The notes: generated by a model not told the origin, from the letters alone. 64,000 bases of DNA from Hyphomicrobiales bacterium (GCA_021775425.1 JAJFHX010000050.1:1-64000); one strand, 5' to 3'; shown: positions 54,664-64,000, counted from the stretch's first letter. A program made the numbers and translations.

Positions 54664-56031
54664 ATGGCAGCAAATGTGCCAAATCAACTAAAACATAATC
54701 AACATGCGTCCGGCTATATTCTTGCGGCTCCACATAGCGGTTCGGGTAAAACAACGCTTTCGATCGGATTGATGCGTGCTTTGCGGCGCCGCGGGGTGGA
54801 TGTTGTGCCGGCAAAAATTGGGCCGGATTATATCGACCCGCAATTTCATCAGGTTGCAGCTGGCAGGCGTTCCGTAAACCTTGATGGTTGGGCGATGAGT
54901 GAGCCAACGCTTGCTTCACTTGGAACTGGAATGGCTGAGCATGGCTCACTTCTTGCCATTGAAGGGGTTATGGGTTTGTTCGATGGGGCGGTAAAACCCG
55001 GTGTGCTTGGGCATGGGGCGACGGCAGATATCGCCAAATTTTTTAAGCTGCCGGTTGTGCTGGTGGTTGATTGTGCGGGAATGGGGCAATCCGTTGCGGC
55101 ATTGGTGAAAGGCTTCGCTGAATTTGACCCTAAGGTGAATATCGCCGGGGTTATACTGAATAAGCTTGGCTCAATGCGTCATGTTTCAATGATGCAGGCG
55201 GCGCTTGACGATATCGGCATGGCTGTGATCGGGGCGATCCCGCGCCATGACCATCTTGTTCTGCCGTCCCGGCATCTTGGGTTGGTGCAGGCCAGCGAAA
55301 GCATTGAAATTGAAGATCAGATTGAGCGGATTGCTGATCAGGTTGAAGCACATGTTTCACTGGAGAGACTTGAAGAACTGGCAATGCCACCTGTCATTGA
55401 TGAATGCGGCGATGTGGGTACGAATGAGGGCGTCAGGCCATCGTCTATCGTTTCTTCTGTGCTTCCTTCTATTGCACCTTTGGGGCAGCATATTGCGGTT
55501 GCAGCTGATGATGCGTTCCGGTTCTTCTACCCTCATCTTGAAGAGGGGTGGAAGCGGGCTGGGGCTGAGATATCTTATTTCTCACCACTTGATGATGAAG
55601 CGCCAGCAAGGGCAGCAGATGCGATTTATTTACCAGGGGGATATCCTGAATTGCATGCCGGGCGACTTGCAGCTAATCAGCGTTTTATCGGAGGCTTACA
55701 AGCTGCGGCTCAAAATGGCATACAGATTTACGGGGAGTGCGGCGGCTATATGGTGCTTGGTGACGGGCTGGTAGATAAAGAGGGCTCGCGCCATAAAATG
55801 GCAGGTCTGCTCAGTTTAGAAACATCATTTGAAAAAAGAAAACTGCATCTTGGGTATCGACATGTGGTGAGGGATGATGGTGTGGTTTTTCGCGGTCATG
55901 AATTTCATTATGCCACGACTTTGACTGAGAAGGGGGGTGCGCTTTTCAGTGATGTGGGTGGTGAACAAAGCTATGGGTTAAGACAGGGGTCTGTTTCAGG
56001 CTCTTTCGTACATCTGATTGATAGGGCCTGA
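54664..56031 (+). CDS. cobB: Hydrogenobyrinic acid a,c-diamide synthase
   Basis: Uses glutamine and ATP to amidate the a and c side chains of the corrin ring. The N-terminal synthetase half has APHSGSGKTTLSIGLMRALR (P-loop, about residues 19-38), KIGPDYIDPQFH and VEGVMGLFDG-like IEGVMGLFDGAV. The C-terminal class I amidotransferase half has the cysteine in YGECGGYMVLGDGL and the downstream histidine in RGHEFHY. The 455 residues match the family. The cobN-type pathway beside it indicates the hydrogenobyrinate (aerobic) substrate. Confidence 0.96.
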   Translation: MAANVPNQLKHNQHASGYILAAPHSGSGKTTLSIGLMRALRRRGVDVVPAKIGPDYIDPQFHQVAAGRRSVNLDGWAMSEPTLASLGTGMAEHGSLLAIEGVMGLFDGAVKPGVLGHGATADIAKFFKLPVVLVVDCAGMGQSVAALVKGFAEFDPKVNIAGVILNKLGSMRHVSMMQAALDDIGMAVIGAIPRHDHLVLPSRHLGLVQASESIEIEDQIERIADQVEAHVSLERLEELAMPPVIDECGDVGTNEGVRPSSIVSSVLPSIAPLGQHIAVAADDAFRFFYPHLEEGWKRAGAEISYFSPLDDEAPARAADAIYLPGGYPELHAGRLAANQRFIGGLQAAAQNGIQIYGECGGYMVLGDGLVDKEGSRHKMAGLLSLETSFEKRKLHLGYRHVVRDDGVVFRGHEFHYATTLTEKGGALFSDVGGEQSYGLRQGSVSGSFVHLIDRA

Positions 56032-56072
56032 TAGTGGGATTTCTTCATAGACGTGATTTGTCAAAATTGATT

Positions 56073-56519
56073 TTATTCTGACGCTTGCTTTAGTTCGGTG
56101 ATGCGTTGATGGGTGGCGCTGAAAGACGGGGTGCGGGATATGACGCCTTTGCGAATTTGTTCTGGCCGTTCGCTCCAGGCGGGAATGCCGTCTTCTGAGT
56201 CTGCGTGAAGTCTGGCAAAAGTTATAATGTCATCAGCTGCAGTTTCTGGGTCCAGATCACCGATTGTGAAGGTGAATTTGCCGGGGCTGACGATCGATAT
56301 TGTGGCCGGTCTTGAGCAAACACTCATACATTGCATCATCTGCAGGTGAAAACGCTGGTCAAGCCCTTGTTCAATGAGCTTTTGTTTCAGGGTTTTGGCC
56401 AGATCTGCGCCCGGGCGGGCCGGGTCTTCTGGCGGTGCGCCTTTGTTGCGGCAGGCACCGCAGATGTAAATTTCAAGTTGTTTTTCGTTGTCGTCTGTTG
56501 ATTTTGCAGAATTTGTCAT
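56073..56519 (-). CDS. DUF1636 thioredoxin-like metal- or iron-sulfur protein
   Basis: A 148-residue protein with four cysteines in YICGACRNKG (near residue 19) and MMQCMSVCSRPATI (near residue 68). This C-x2-C ... C-x3-C pattern is like thioredoxin-type 2Fe-2S proteins. DUF1636 genes lie in or near cobalamin clusters in many alphaproteobacteria, and this one is inserted between cobB and cobC on the opposite strand. A role as an electron carrier or metal carrier in corrin synthesis is plausible, but not shown. Confidence 0.85.
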   Translation of the reverse strand: MTNSAKSTDDNEKQLEIYICGACRNKGAPPEDPARPGADLAKTLKQKLIEQGLDQRFHLQMMQCMSVCSRPATISIVSPGKFTFTIGDLDPETAADDIITFARLHADSEDGIPAWSERPEQIRKGVISRTPSFSATHQRITELKQASE

Positions 56520-56675
56520 AATAAATCTTATTTAATCGTTCTTTCTGATAAGGCAAGGCTGATTTGGAACGGCAGGGCAGATTGTTCTTTATTTCCGCCA
56601 GCGTCAAGGCATAACTTATTTGCAGTAAATCTTAAGCTGGGGCATAGTTGAATTTGTGAATTGTATGGAGTTTTC

Positions 56676-57686
56676 ATGATGTTGCATGGTGGTGAGCTGG
56701 CAAAAGCAGCGCGAGATTATGGGATTGAGCCTTATAAATGGCTTGATCTTTCAACTGGCGTTAATCCGAACGGATATCCGATAGAAGATTTGCCTAAATC
56801 ATGTTTTCACCGTTTGCCTGATCCTTTTGGGCTGGCTGAGCTCGAGGAAACTGCCCGCGAATGTTATGGTGTTTCGGGCCGCGCGGGGCTTATTGCCGCA
56901 CCTGGGTCTGAATTTTTAATCCATGCGTTACCGCAGCTTAAAAAACAATCAAAAATCGCAATTCTCAGCCCAACCTTTTCTTCTCATGAAATTGCCTGGC
57001 GGCGATATGGCCATGATGTGAAGCTGATATCCCGGCTGGAGGAAGTAACAGACGAAACTGTGGTTGTGGCGGCTAACCCGAACAATCCGGATGGCAGGCT
57101 GATTGAGCCAAAAGAATTTGTGGCTATGGCTGATAAATTGCGGGAGCGGGGCGGGCTTGTGGTCGTAGATGAAGCCTTTGCTGATGTGGCGCCAAAATCA
57201 AGTCTGGTTCCTTATGTTGACGAAGAAAATCTGATTGTGCTGCGGTCGATCGGTAAATTTTACGGCCTAGCCGGGTTGCGGCTTGGTTTTGCTATCGGCG
57301 CGAACAGACGTCTGCAGCCTTTGCGCGATTTGATGGGGGAATGGGCTGTTTCAGGCCCGGCATTGCATGTTGGCCAGCGGGCGCTTGCTGACAAAGCCTG
57401 GCAAAAGCAAACGTTGCAGGTTCTGACCCGGCAGGCAACGGCGCATAGAGATGTATTTAAAAAATGTTCGACTAAAGTTGTTGGGGGTACTTTATTGTTT
57501 CACTTGATTGAAGTGGCTGATGCTCGCACATTACATCATCAGCTTGCGAAACGTGCGATCTGGACTCGGCGTTTTGACCATGATCCGCACTGGTTGCGGG
57601 TTGGACTGTGTAAAAATCCTGTTGAGTTGAAACATTTTGAAACTGAGTTACAGGAAGCTCTCCGGGCGGTTGAAATGGCAGCCTAA
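56676..57686 (+). CDS. cobC: L-threonine-O-3-phosphate decarboxylase
   Basis: PLP enzyme of the aminotransferase I/II fold making (R)-1-amino-2-propanol phosphate, the linker of the nucleotide loop. LDLSTGVNPNGYPIE and ANPNNPDGRLIEP precede the PLP lysine in RSIGKFYGLAGLRLGFAIG (near residue 205), and the Asp/Tyr pair is in VVVDEAFADV. The ATG at 56676 follows GGAG; the adjacent ATG at 56679 is equally possible. It is likely cotranscribed with cobD, the next step. Confidence 0.95.
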   Translation: MMLHGGELAKAARDYGIEPYKWLDLSTGVNPNGYPIEDLPKSCFHRLPDPFGLAELEETARECYGVSGRAGLIAAPGSEFLIHALPQLKKQSKIAILSPTFSSHEIAWRRYGHDVKLISRLEEVTDETVVVAANPNNPDGRLIEPKEFVAMADKLRERGGLVVVDEAFADVAPKSSLVPYVDEENLIVLRSIGKFYGLAGLRLGFAIGANRRLQPLRDLMGEWAVSGPALHVGQRALADKAWQKQTLQVLTRQATAHRDVFKKCSTKVVGGTLLFHLIEVADARTLHHQLAKRAIWTRRFDHDPHWLRVGLCKNPVELKHFETELQEALRAVEMAA

Positions 57687-57740
57687 GGGTAGCTCTTGTT
57701 GTTTCCCATTTTCATCTGAGATTGTGATTAGAGAAAGATT

Positions 57741-58727
57741 ATGCCTGAATTGGATATCAGGGCACTCCTTCTGGTTTTGGCCATTTTGCTGGATTGGCTG
57801 ATAAGTGATCCTAAACGGTTGTATAGCCATATTTTCCACCCTGTACAATTTATGGGGGAGACTTTGTCGTGGCTGGAGAGCATTTTTAACATCCCAAATG
57901 TGTCTATGCAGATGCAAAAGGCGCGCGGCGTGGTTGCGCTTTTGCTCTATCTGCTGCTTTGGCTGGTTGTTGCCGTAGCGCTTACACTGATTTGTGATGT
58001 GTTTGGCATATGGGGTCTTTGTATTGAAGTTCTTATTGTGGCTGTTTTGCTCAGTGGCCGCTCGCTTTACGAACATGTAAGAGATGTTGGTGAGGCTTTG
58101 AAATTCAAAACGGTTGAAGAAGCGCGGCTGGTTGTCGGGCATATTGTCGGGCGGGATGTGACGGCACTTGATGAAAGAGGTGTGGCAAGGGCGGCAATTG
58201 AATCCGGGGCCGAAAATTTATCAGACGGGTTTATAGCGCCGGCATTTTTCTATCTTATCGGCGGGTTGCCGGGGATTATTCTTTATAAAGCGGTGAATAC
58301 AGCTGATAGCATGATCGGCCATAAGACGCAGCGATTTTTAGGGTTTGGCTGGGCGTCGGCCAGACTAGATGATTTTTTAAACTGGATACCGGCACGGTTA
58401 ACCGGGCTGATGATTGTGGTTATCTCTTACTTTTGCGGCCGAGGCGGGTTGAGCTGGCAGGTGATGCTGAAAGACGCGGGCAAACATTCTTCTCCGAACG
58501 CCGGATGGCCGGAAGCGGCGATGGCCGGTGCGCTCGGTGTGGCTCTTGCCGGGCCCAGAGTTTATCATGATGTAATGAAGCAGGACCCTTGGATTAATGC
58601 GCGGGGGCGGCTTGATGTTGGTGTGGAAGATATCTGGCTGGCGCTTCGATTTATGAAGATCTCAGTTTTTCTGACACTGCCAGTGATCGCGCTTTGGGGT
58701 GGGCTGCTGTTATTTTCAAAACTTTAA
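57741..58727 (+). CDS. cobD: Adenosylcobinamide-phosphate synthase
   Basis: Inner-membrane enzyme that attaches aminopropanol phosphate to adenosylcobyrate. Four or five helices (about 8-24, 59-78, 82-101 and C-terminal) and the CbiB motifs DWLISDPKRLYSHIFHPVQFMG, ESGAENLSDGFIAPAFFYLIGG (in two parts), DSMIGHKTQRFLGFGWASARLDD (in two parts) and PNAGWPEAAMAGALGV are all readable. The 328 residues are full length. cobC immediately precedes it; cobQ converges from the other side. Confidence 0.96.
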   Translation: MPELDIRALLLVLAILLDWLISDPKRLYSHIFHPVQFMGETLSWLESIFNIPNVSMQMQKARGVVALLLYLLLWLVVAVALTLICDVFGIWGLCIEVLIVAVLLSGRSLYEHVRDVGEALKFKTVEEARLVVGHIVGRDVTALDERGVARAAIESGAENLSDGFIAPAFFYLIGGLPGIILYKAVNTADSMIGHKTQRFLGFGWASARLDDFLNWIPARLTGLMIVVISYFCGRGGLSWQVMLKDAGKHSSPNAGWPEAAMAGALGVALAGPRVYHDVMKQDPWINARGRLDVGVEDIWLALRFMKISVFLTLPVIALWGGLLLFSKL

Positions 58728-58752
58728 ATTCTGTCTATAAATTTATGATTTG

Positions 58753-60222
58753 CTATTTTGCGATTTGTAATAGGGTTTTGAGATCCAGGTTCTGCTCAAG
58801 GTGTTCGGCGAGCTGGTCGAGTGTGGTTTCGATGCTGTTCTGGTAATTACCAGTTGAGCGATGTTTCGTGTTGATGCGCTTTAAAAAACTTTCCCTGAAT
58901 TTATCCGATTGAAACAGCCCGTGCAGATAGGTGCCCATGACGCGGCCATTTGTTGATAGGGCACCTTCAAACTCATCACCTATTTTAAAAAGTGGCCGGG
59001 TGCAATCTTCGCCTGTGGTGGTGCCCATATGCATTTGATAGGCGTTGAAAGAAGGACTGGAATGGAGATCAGTTGCGGTGGTTTTTTCTAAGGTTTTGGT
59101 TGTTTCGATGCTTGTTTCGATATCAAGACAGGCAAGGCCTTTAATGGATGTAAGCTCGCTTTCAATTCGGTTTGGGTCAACGATTTTATTCCCAAGCATC
59201 TGATAGCCGCCGCATAGACCAAGAACGTAACCACCGCGCCTGATATGGGCTTTGATGTCGATGTCCCAGCCTTCAGTATAGAGCGCTTTTAAATCGCTGA
59301 TGGTGGCTTTTGAGCCGGTGAGGATGATGAGGTCAGTTGTTGCCGGGATGGGTGTGCCGGGTTTTATTAGATTGAGCTCAACATTCGGCTCGGCGCGCAA
59401 TGGGTCCAGATCGTCAAAATTTGATATTCTTGGCAGAACCGGGACGGCAATTCTGATGAGTTTCTGACTGTTGTTTTTCCTTGAAACGGGGCTGGTTTCA
59501 AGGTCCTGACTGTCTTCGGCTGGAAGGAGATGAGCTTTTGGAAACCACGGGCAAATGCCTAAGCATGCCCATGACGTTTTGCTGGTGATCAGAGTGAGGG
59601 CGTCCTGAAACAGGTTTGGATCGCCGCGAAATTTATTGATGATAAACCCTTTTATGAGGTTCAGTTCTTCTTGAGGCAATAGGGCATGGGTGCCGACGAT
59701 GCTGGCGATGACGCCGCCTCGGTCAATATCTGCTGCGAGGATGACAGGAGTATTTGTTGCAAGAGCAAAGCCCATATTGGCAATGTCGTTCTGGCGCAGG
59801 TTTATTTCTGAGGCAGAACCTGCTCCTTCCACAATGATGAGGTCGGCTTGCTGCTTGAGGTTTTGAAATGCTGAGAGAACTTCTGGTAACAGTGTTTTTT
59901 TAAGTTTGTAGAAATCTTTTGCTTTATAAGATCCAAGCCGCTTGCCTTTGACGATGACCTGGCTGCCGGTTTCTCCTTCAGGTTTCAGAAGCACCGGGTT
60001 CATTAGGGTTGTGGGGTCCGTTTTGCAGGCGATGGCCTGCAATGCCTGGGCCCGGCCGATTTCGCCGCCATCACTGGTGACAGCGGCGTTATTTGACATG
60101 TTTTGCGGTTTGAACGGGCGGACTTTGATACCCTGATTGGTAAAATGACGACAAAGCCCCGCAACCAGCATGGATTTGCCAACATTGGAGCCAGTGCCTT
60201 GAATCATGATCGCTTTGGTCAT
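58753..60222 (-). CDS. cobQ: Cobyric acid synthase
   Basis: Amidates the b, d, e and g side chains of adenosylcobyrinate a,c-diamide. The N-terminal P-loop GTGSNVGKSMLVAGLCRHF is at about residues 10-28, with RPFKPQNMSNNAAVT following. The C-terminal amidotransferase cysteine is in LGLCGGYQMLGNKI and the histidine in YLHGLFQSDKFRE. The 489 residues are normal. It starts five bases after the cobO stop, so cobN-cobO-cobQ is an operon. Confidence 0.97.
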   Translation of the reverse strand: MTKAIMIQGTGSNVGKSMLVAGLCRHFTNQGIKVRPFKPQNMSNNAAVTSDGGEIGRAQALQAIACKTDPTTLMNPVLLKPEGETGSQVIVKGKRLGSYKAKDFYKLKKTLLPEVLSAFQNLKQQADLIIVEGAGSASEINLRQNDIANMGFALATNTPVILAADIDRGGVIASIVGTHALLPQEELNLIKGFIINKFRGDPNLFQDALTLITSKTSWACLGICPWFPKAHLLPAEDSQDLETSPVSRKNNSQKLIRIAVPVLPRISNFDDLDPLRAEPNVELNLIKPGTPIPATTDLIILTGSKATISDLKALYTEGWDIDIKAHIRRGGYVLGLCGGYQMLGNKIVDPNRIESELTSIKGLACLDIETSIETTKTLEKTTATDLHSSPSFNAYQMHMGTTTGEDCTRPLFKIGDEFEGALSTNGRVMGTYLHGLFQSDKFRESFLKRINTKHRSTGNYQNSIETTLDQLAEHLEQNLDLKTLLQIAK

Positions 60223-60227
60223 TGGCG

Positions 60228-60839
60228 TTAATATTCAATGCCTTTTTGCGCCTTGATGCCTTGTTCTTTAAAGGGGTGCTTAATCAGTTTCATTTCTGTG
60301 ACTAGATCGGCGATTTCAATCAGCTGGTCTTTGGCATTGCGACCGGTGACGATGATGTGTTTATCTGGTGCACGGTTTTTTAAGGCTTCAAGGACTTCGT
60401 CAAGCTCGAGGTAATCATATCGTAGGGCGATGTTCAGCTCATCAAGCACAACCATATTGATGGCCGGGTCTTTTATAAACTCTTTTGATTTCTCCCATGC
60501 CTTTCTGGTGACTTCGATGTCTCTGTCTCTGTCTTGTGTTTCCCAGGTGAAACCTTCGCCCATGGCGTGGATTTCAACCTGATCGGGGAATTTGAGCAAC
60601 ACATCGCGCTCGCCAGATTGCCAGGGGCCTTTAATAAACTGGACGATGCCGATGTTAAACCCATGGGTGATGCCGCGCATGACCATGCCAAAGGCAGCTG
60701 AGGATTTGCCTTTGCCTGTGCCGGTGTGGACAATCAGCAGGCCTTTATCGGCTGATTTTTCTGCCATTTTTTTGTCATGTAGTTCTTTGCGTTTGACCAT
60801 CTTTTCATGGTGGCGGTCACTATCAACTGTTTTGCTCAT
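60228..60839 (-). CDS. cobO: Cob(I)yrinic acid a,c-diamide adenosyltransferase
   Basis: Transfers the adenosyl group of ATP to cobalt, CobA/BtuR type. The P-loop is HTGTGKGKSSAAFGM at about residues 37-51; VVLDELNIALRYDYL and ITGRNA-type IVTGRNAKDQLIEIADLVTEM (in two parts) are conserved. Of 203 residues, the first 30 form a charged N-terminal helix. It overlaps the end of cobN by 17 bp, indicating coupled translation. Confidence 0.97.
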   Translation of the reverse strand: MSKTVDSDRHHEKMVKRKELHDKKMAEKSADKGLLIVHTGTGKGKSSAAFGMVMRGITHGFNIGIVQFIKGPWQSGERDVLLKFPDQVEIHAMGEGFTWETQDRDRDIEVTRKAWEKSKEFIKDPAINMVVLDELNIALRYDYLELDEVLEALKNRAPDKHIIVTGRNAKDQLIEIADLVTEMKLIKHPFKEQGIKAQKGIEY

Positions 60840-63800
60840 TTTCGGTGTCCTGTTGTAAATAGCTCAGATATTGATAAGCGCTATTTCGTTTTGGCTGCCA
60901 GAGGCCGCGCTCAATGGCCATTGTGAATTGTTTGGTGATTTCATCCATAGCCGGTTTGTTCGAGCTTTGCAAAAAGTTGCGCACCTCTTCATCAACGAGA
61001 TAAGCTTCAAACAGACTTTCAAAATGATGTTGTTCAACGGCGTTGGTGAGGCTGGCGAAGGCGCTTAAATTGGTTACAGTTGCGAGGATTTCGCTGGCGC
61101 CTTTTGCTCCATGGCGTTGGATTGATTTAATCCATTTCGGGTTGGCTGCACGCCCTCTGACGATTTTTGCAATCTCTTCTTTTAAGGTCTGGACTTTTGG
61201 GTTTTCAGGGTTGGAGTGGTCATTATGATAAATCTCTGGGGCAGTGCCTGACTGGCTTTCAACGGCGGCTGAAAGCCCACCTTCGAACTGGTAAAAATCT
61301 TCGCTATCTAAAATATCAAATTCGCGGCTGTCCTGATTTTGAACCACGAGACTGGTAGCTTTCAACAGGGCTTTGAAATGGTCTCGTGCCTGTTTACCAT
61401 CCTGATTGTGGTCAGCAGCGAGACCATAAGTATAAGCACTATTGTTGATATACTGGCTGGCCAGTTCTTCGCGGTTTGTCCACTGGCCATTATGGATGGT
61501 GTCTTTTATGCCGGCGCCATATTGCATTTGTGCGGAGCCGAAAATGCGGGCCTTTGCCTCGCCGTCTGCAAGTTTTTCATCAATACCTTGTTGTTTCAGG
61601 TCTGCTTTTCGTTTCAGATAAGCGGCGCGTAAGGGGTTGGATTTTTCATTTTCGTTTAATTCAGCAATTGCGTTCATCGCGCTTTGCAGCAGGTCAATCT
61701 GGGCCGGGAAGGCATCACGGAAAAAGCCTGAAATACGCAATAATAAATCAGTTCTCGGACGGCCCAGCTCTGAAAGGGGTATGATTTCAAACCCCGTGAC
61801 ACGGCGCGAAGCTGCGTCCCAGCTGGGGCGAGCACCAATGAAGGCCAGAGCCTGAGCTATGTCATCGCCGCCGGTTCTCATATTGGACGTGCCCCATGCT
61901 GAAAGTGCGATCTGTTTTGGCCATTCGCCGTTTGTTTGGGTATAGGCTTTGATGACACGTTCAGCTGATTGCTTGCCAAGACGCCAGGCGGTCTGGGTTG
62001 GGATGGTGCGGTTGTCGATGGTGTAAAAATTACGACCGGTTGGCAGCACGTCTATTCGCCCCCGCGTGGGTGCGCCGGATGGGCCGGGGAGCAGAAACTG
62101 ACCATCAAGCGCTGTTATGACACCGCCTAGTTCTTTTTCGGCGCAGCTTTCAATTAAGGGGGTCAGATCATTTGTTATATATTTCAAAACGGCGTTTGTC
62201 TGGGGCCAGTTCTTTGCTGGTTGTACAGTGCTGTTGATCAGGCTTTCTGCCAGTAGTTCTATGCGCTCCACCGTGTCGCCATTCGTCCGCCAGCTTTCGC
62301 TGAGTATGTTTTTTAAAACTGATGGCTTGATGCCCTGCCATGGGTTCGCCATTTCAGTTATCAAGGGGTCAAAATCAAGGGCGAGATCATTGGCAATGGC
62401 GCGCATAAGAGACTGGTTTTGATCAGCCAGATTGACAGAAGATGTTTTCTGTTCAGGCTTTATTTCTTCAGTAATATTTTCGGCAGGTTTTGCTTCATTG
62501 CGTGGCAGCCGGGTGAGGGCCAGCAGAAGATTTGTTTTCTGGATCTGATCCGGTGTTTTGCCAAAGATGTGCAGGCCATCGCGGATTTGCAGTTCTTTCA
62601 GTTCACAAAGAAAATTATCCAGCTTTTGCAATTTGGTATCTTCGCAATCACTTTCAAGGATGTCACAGTCTTTTGAAAGGCCGATCGAGGCAGCCAGATT
62701 GATGATATCTTCACCCAGTAATTTTGTGCGCCGCGGGTCAACTCCCGCCGCTTCATAATATTCATCAACAAGGGCTTCGAGGTCTTTTAAGGGGCCGTAG
62801 GTTTCGGCTCTGGTAAGCGGCGGTGTGAGGTGATCAACGATCACGGCACTGGTTCTGCGTTTGGCTTGCGCGCCTTCGCCCGGGTCGTTGACAATAAAGG
62901 GATAAATATGCGGTGTTGGACCTAAGATTGCTTCAGGGGCGCAGGCTTCAGTTAAAGCGAGGGCTTTGCCGGGCAGCCACTCCAGATTGCCATGTTTGCC
63001 CATATGAATGATGGCATCCATCTGAAAATTGAACCGGAGCCAGAAATAAAATGCAAGATATTCATGTGTGGGGGGAATGGTTGCATCATGATGGGATTGT
63101 TTTGCATCAAGGTCGCTGCCACGGCCGGGCTGAACACCAATGATGAGATTGCCATGTTTGATGGCGCGGACCTGAAAGCACTGTTGCTTCTGGTCAAATG
63201 AAGGGTCTTGCCCGGGTTCGCCCCAGCGGGTGGATATTTCATCCTGGAGAATAGTCGGCAGGTTTAGCCATGCTGCTTTATAAGCGCTCAAAGATAAATT
63301 CTGCCAGTTGGTTTTGTCTGCTGTTTCATGTTGCAGGGTGTGGATGAGGCTATCACCCGTTTCAGGAATATGGGTGATCTGGTAACCGGCATCTGCCATT
63401 TTTTGCATAAGCTGAACTGTGCTGGCAGGGGTATCAAGGCCAACGCCATTGGCGATGCGCCCATCTGTTGAGGGATAATTTGAGAGGATCAGCGCAATTT
63501 TGCGCGCCTTTACTGGTGTGGTTTTCAGTCTGACCCAGTTACTGGCGAGTTTTGCGACAAAGCTGGTTCTGGTTGGTTCTGGTTTGTGGCCGATGAGGTT
63601 TGTTTCAACATTATCATCGCGGCCAAAATCAGACTTGAAAGAAATTGCCCTCGTTGTAATGCGTCCATCAAGTTCCGGGAGGGTGACATTCATGGCGATG
63701 TCACGGGCGATGAGACCGCGCGGATTATCCTGCCAGCTTTGTTGGTTCGACCCTGAAAGAATGGCCTGAAATACGGGTGCGCCGGCTTTATCTAATATTG

Positions 63801-64000
63801 TGCCGTGCCAGTGCTGGCCGGGGTTGGAAATGGCGAAACTGGTTGTGTTGATAATCGCTGCTGGTTTTGCTTCTTTGAAAATTTCGGTGATGATTTCAGT
63901 TGCGGTCTGATCTTTTAGACTGCTTGCGAAAATCGGCAGTGGATTAAGGCCCTCATTGATCATATCTTTAATGAGCTGATCAATTGGCGCTAAATCAGCT
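60823..64000 (-). CDS. cobN: Cobaltochelatase subunit CobN (5' end outside the window)
   Basis: Large subunit of the ATP-dependent aerobic cobaltochelatase (with CobS and CobT), inserting cobalt into hydrogenobyrinic acid a,c-diamide. About 1,058 residues are visible; the family runs to roughly 1,250-1,300. The frame is open through the window edge, so the ATG at 63963 is internal and the true start lies beyond 64000. Motifs: MDAIIHMGKHGNLEWLPGKA, DEYYEAAGVDPRRTKLLGEDI (in two parts) and GVITALDGQFLLPGPSGAPTRG. The BchH/CobN C-terminus is complete. First visible gene of the cobN-cobO-cobQ operon. Confidence 0.97.
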   Translation of the reverse strand, partial: ADLAPIDQLIKDMINEGLNPLPIFASSLKDQTATEIITEIFKEAKPAAIINTTSFAISNPGQHWHGTILDKAGAPVFQAILSGSNQQSWQDNPRGLIARDIAMNVTLPELDGRITTRAISFKSDFGRDDNVETNLIGHKPEPTRTSFVAKLASNWVRLKTTPVKARKIALILSNYPSTDGRIANGVGLDTPASTVQLMQKMADAGYQITHIPETGDSLIHTLQHETADKTNWQNLSLSAYKAAWLNLPTILQDEISTRWGEPGQDPSFDQKQQCFQVRAIKHGNLIIGVQPGRGSDLDAKQSHHDATIPPTHEYLAFYFWLRFNFQMDAIIHMGKHGNLEWLPGKALALTEACAPEAILGPTPHIYPFIVNDPGEGAQAKRRTSAVIVDHLTPPLTRAETYGPLKDLEALVDEYYEAAGVDPRRTKLLGEDIINLAASIGLSKDCDILESDCEDTKLQKLDNFLCELKELQIRDGLHIFGKTPDQIQKTNLLLALTRLPRNEAKPAENITEEIKPEQKTSSVNLADQNQSLMRAIANDLALDFDPLITEMANPWQGIKPSVLKNILSESWRTNGDTVERIELLAESLINSTVQPAKNWPQTNAVLKYITNDLTPLIESCAEKELGGVITALDGQFLLPGPSGAPTRGRIDVLPTGRNFYTIDNRTIPTQTAWRLGKQSAERVIKAYTQTNGEWPKQIALSAWGTSNMRTGGDDIAQALAFIGARPSWDAASRRVTGFEIIPLSELGRPRTDLLLRISGFFRDAFPAQIDLLQSAMNAIAELNENEKSNPLRAAYLKRKADLKQQGIDEKLADGEAKARIFGSAQMQYGAGIKDTIHNGQWTNREELASQYINNSAYTYGLAADHNQDGKQARDHFKALLKATSLVVQNQDSREFDILDSEDFYQFEGGLSAAVESQSGTAPEIYHNDHSNPENPKVQTLKEEIAKIVRGRAANPKWIKSIQRHGAKGASEILATVTNLSAFASLTNAVEQHHFESLFEAYLVDEEVRNFLQSSNKPAMDEITKQFTMAIERGLWQPKRNSAYQYLSYLQQDTENEQNS

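Noticed and set aside
1..64000. tRNA, rRNA, CRISPR or phage regions
   Set aside because: No T-loop/acceptor pattern, rRNA core sequence, regular spacer-repeat array or phage structural gene was seen by eye; a covariance-model scan would be needed to exclude small RNAs.

Overview
The window reads as a chromosomal segment of an alphaproteobacterium, most likely of the Hyphomicrobiales (Rhizobiales) lineage, with moderate GC. The basis is gene order (hisB-hisH-hisA-hisF-hisE-coaA; hslV/hslU; mltA-Tim44-fxsA-secB-dnaQ-coaE-aroE-maf-ppsR; hemE-hemJ-rho; mnmE-mnmG-rsmG-parA-parB; tsaD/gpsA beside hemC-hemD-mic60-hemY) together with PhaR/phasin and an aerobic-type cobalamin cluster. Genus cannot be fixed from the sequence alone. 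No rRNA, tRNA, CRISPR array, intact insertion sequence or phage gene was recognised.

Region by region. (1) 1-6.8 kb: a histidine operon on the minus strand, interrupted by an opposing small gene and a stand-alone GIY-YIG gene and peppered with small repeats. These are hairpin repeats after coaA, two extra truncated copies of the hisF 5' end, a repeat-derived in-frame insert in hisH, and a structured repeat before the DUF2628 gene. (2) 7-19.6 kb: HslVU protease, a SprA-type metallopeptidase, an Smr protein, MltA, a Tim44-like protein, FxsA, SecB, DnaQ, and a tightly overlapping maf-aroE-coaE set. (3) 19.6-20.2 kb: the ppsR/hemE intergenic region, which is the position of the chromosomal origin in Caulobacter and Rickettsia. 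(4) 20.2-36.3 kb: hemE, hemJ, rho, sulfur-compound transporters, an NADPH:quinone reductase, secreted proteins, LrgAB, a Pit transporter, a Nudix protein, a DUF255 protein and mnmE. (5) 36.3-42.4 kb: a centromere-like zone with seven near-perfect parS palindromes, four in a 1.5-kb non-coding stretch and the rest in or next to mnmG and rsmG, followed by parA and parB. (6) 42.5-52.4 kb: the PHA regulator PhaR and a phasin with a PhaR-type operator, gpsA, tsaD (with an in-frame repeat insert), and hemC-hemD-mic60-hemY. (7) 52.4-64 kb: cobL, cobK, cobB, a DUF1636 gene, cobC, cobD, cobQ, cobO and a cobN that runs off the window.

Functionally, tetrapyrrole synthesis is prominent: hemE, hemJ, hemC, hemD and hemY serve heme, while the cob genes make adenosylcobalamin. 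The putative oriC lies about 16-20 kb from the parS cluster, so the window probably covers the origin-proximal domain that is segregated first.

The most unusual material is the population of small repeats in and around the his genes. It includes a two-copy element with a conserved 41-bp core flanked by hairpins whose stems differ in sequence but keep pairing, and hisF 5'-end copies that differ only at silent positions. I did not find a large unknown multi-gene system.
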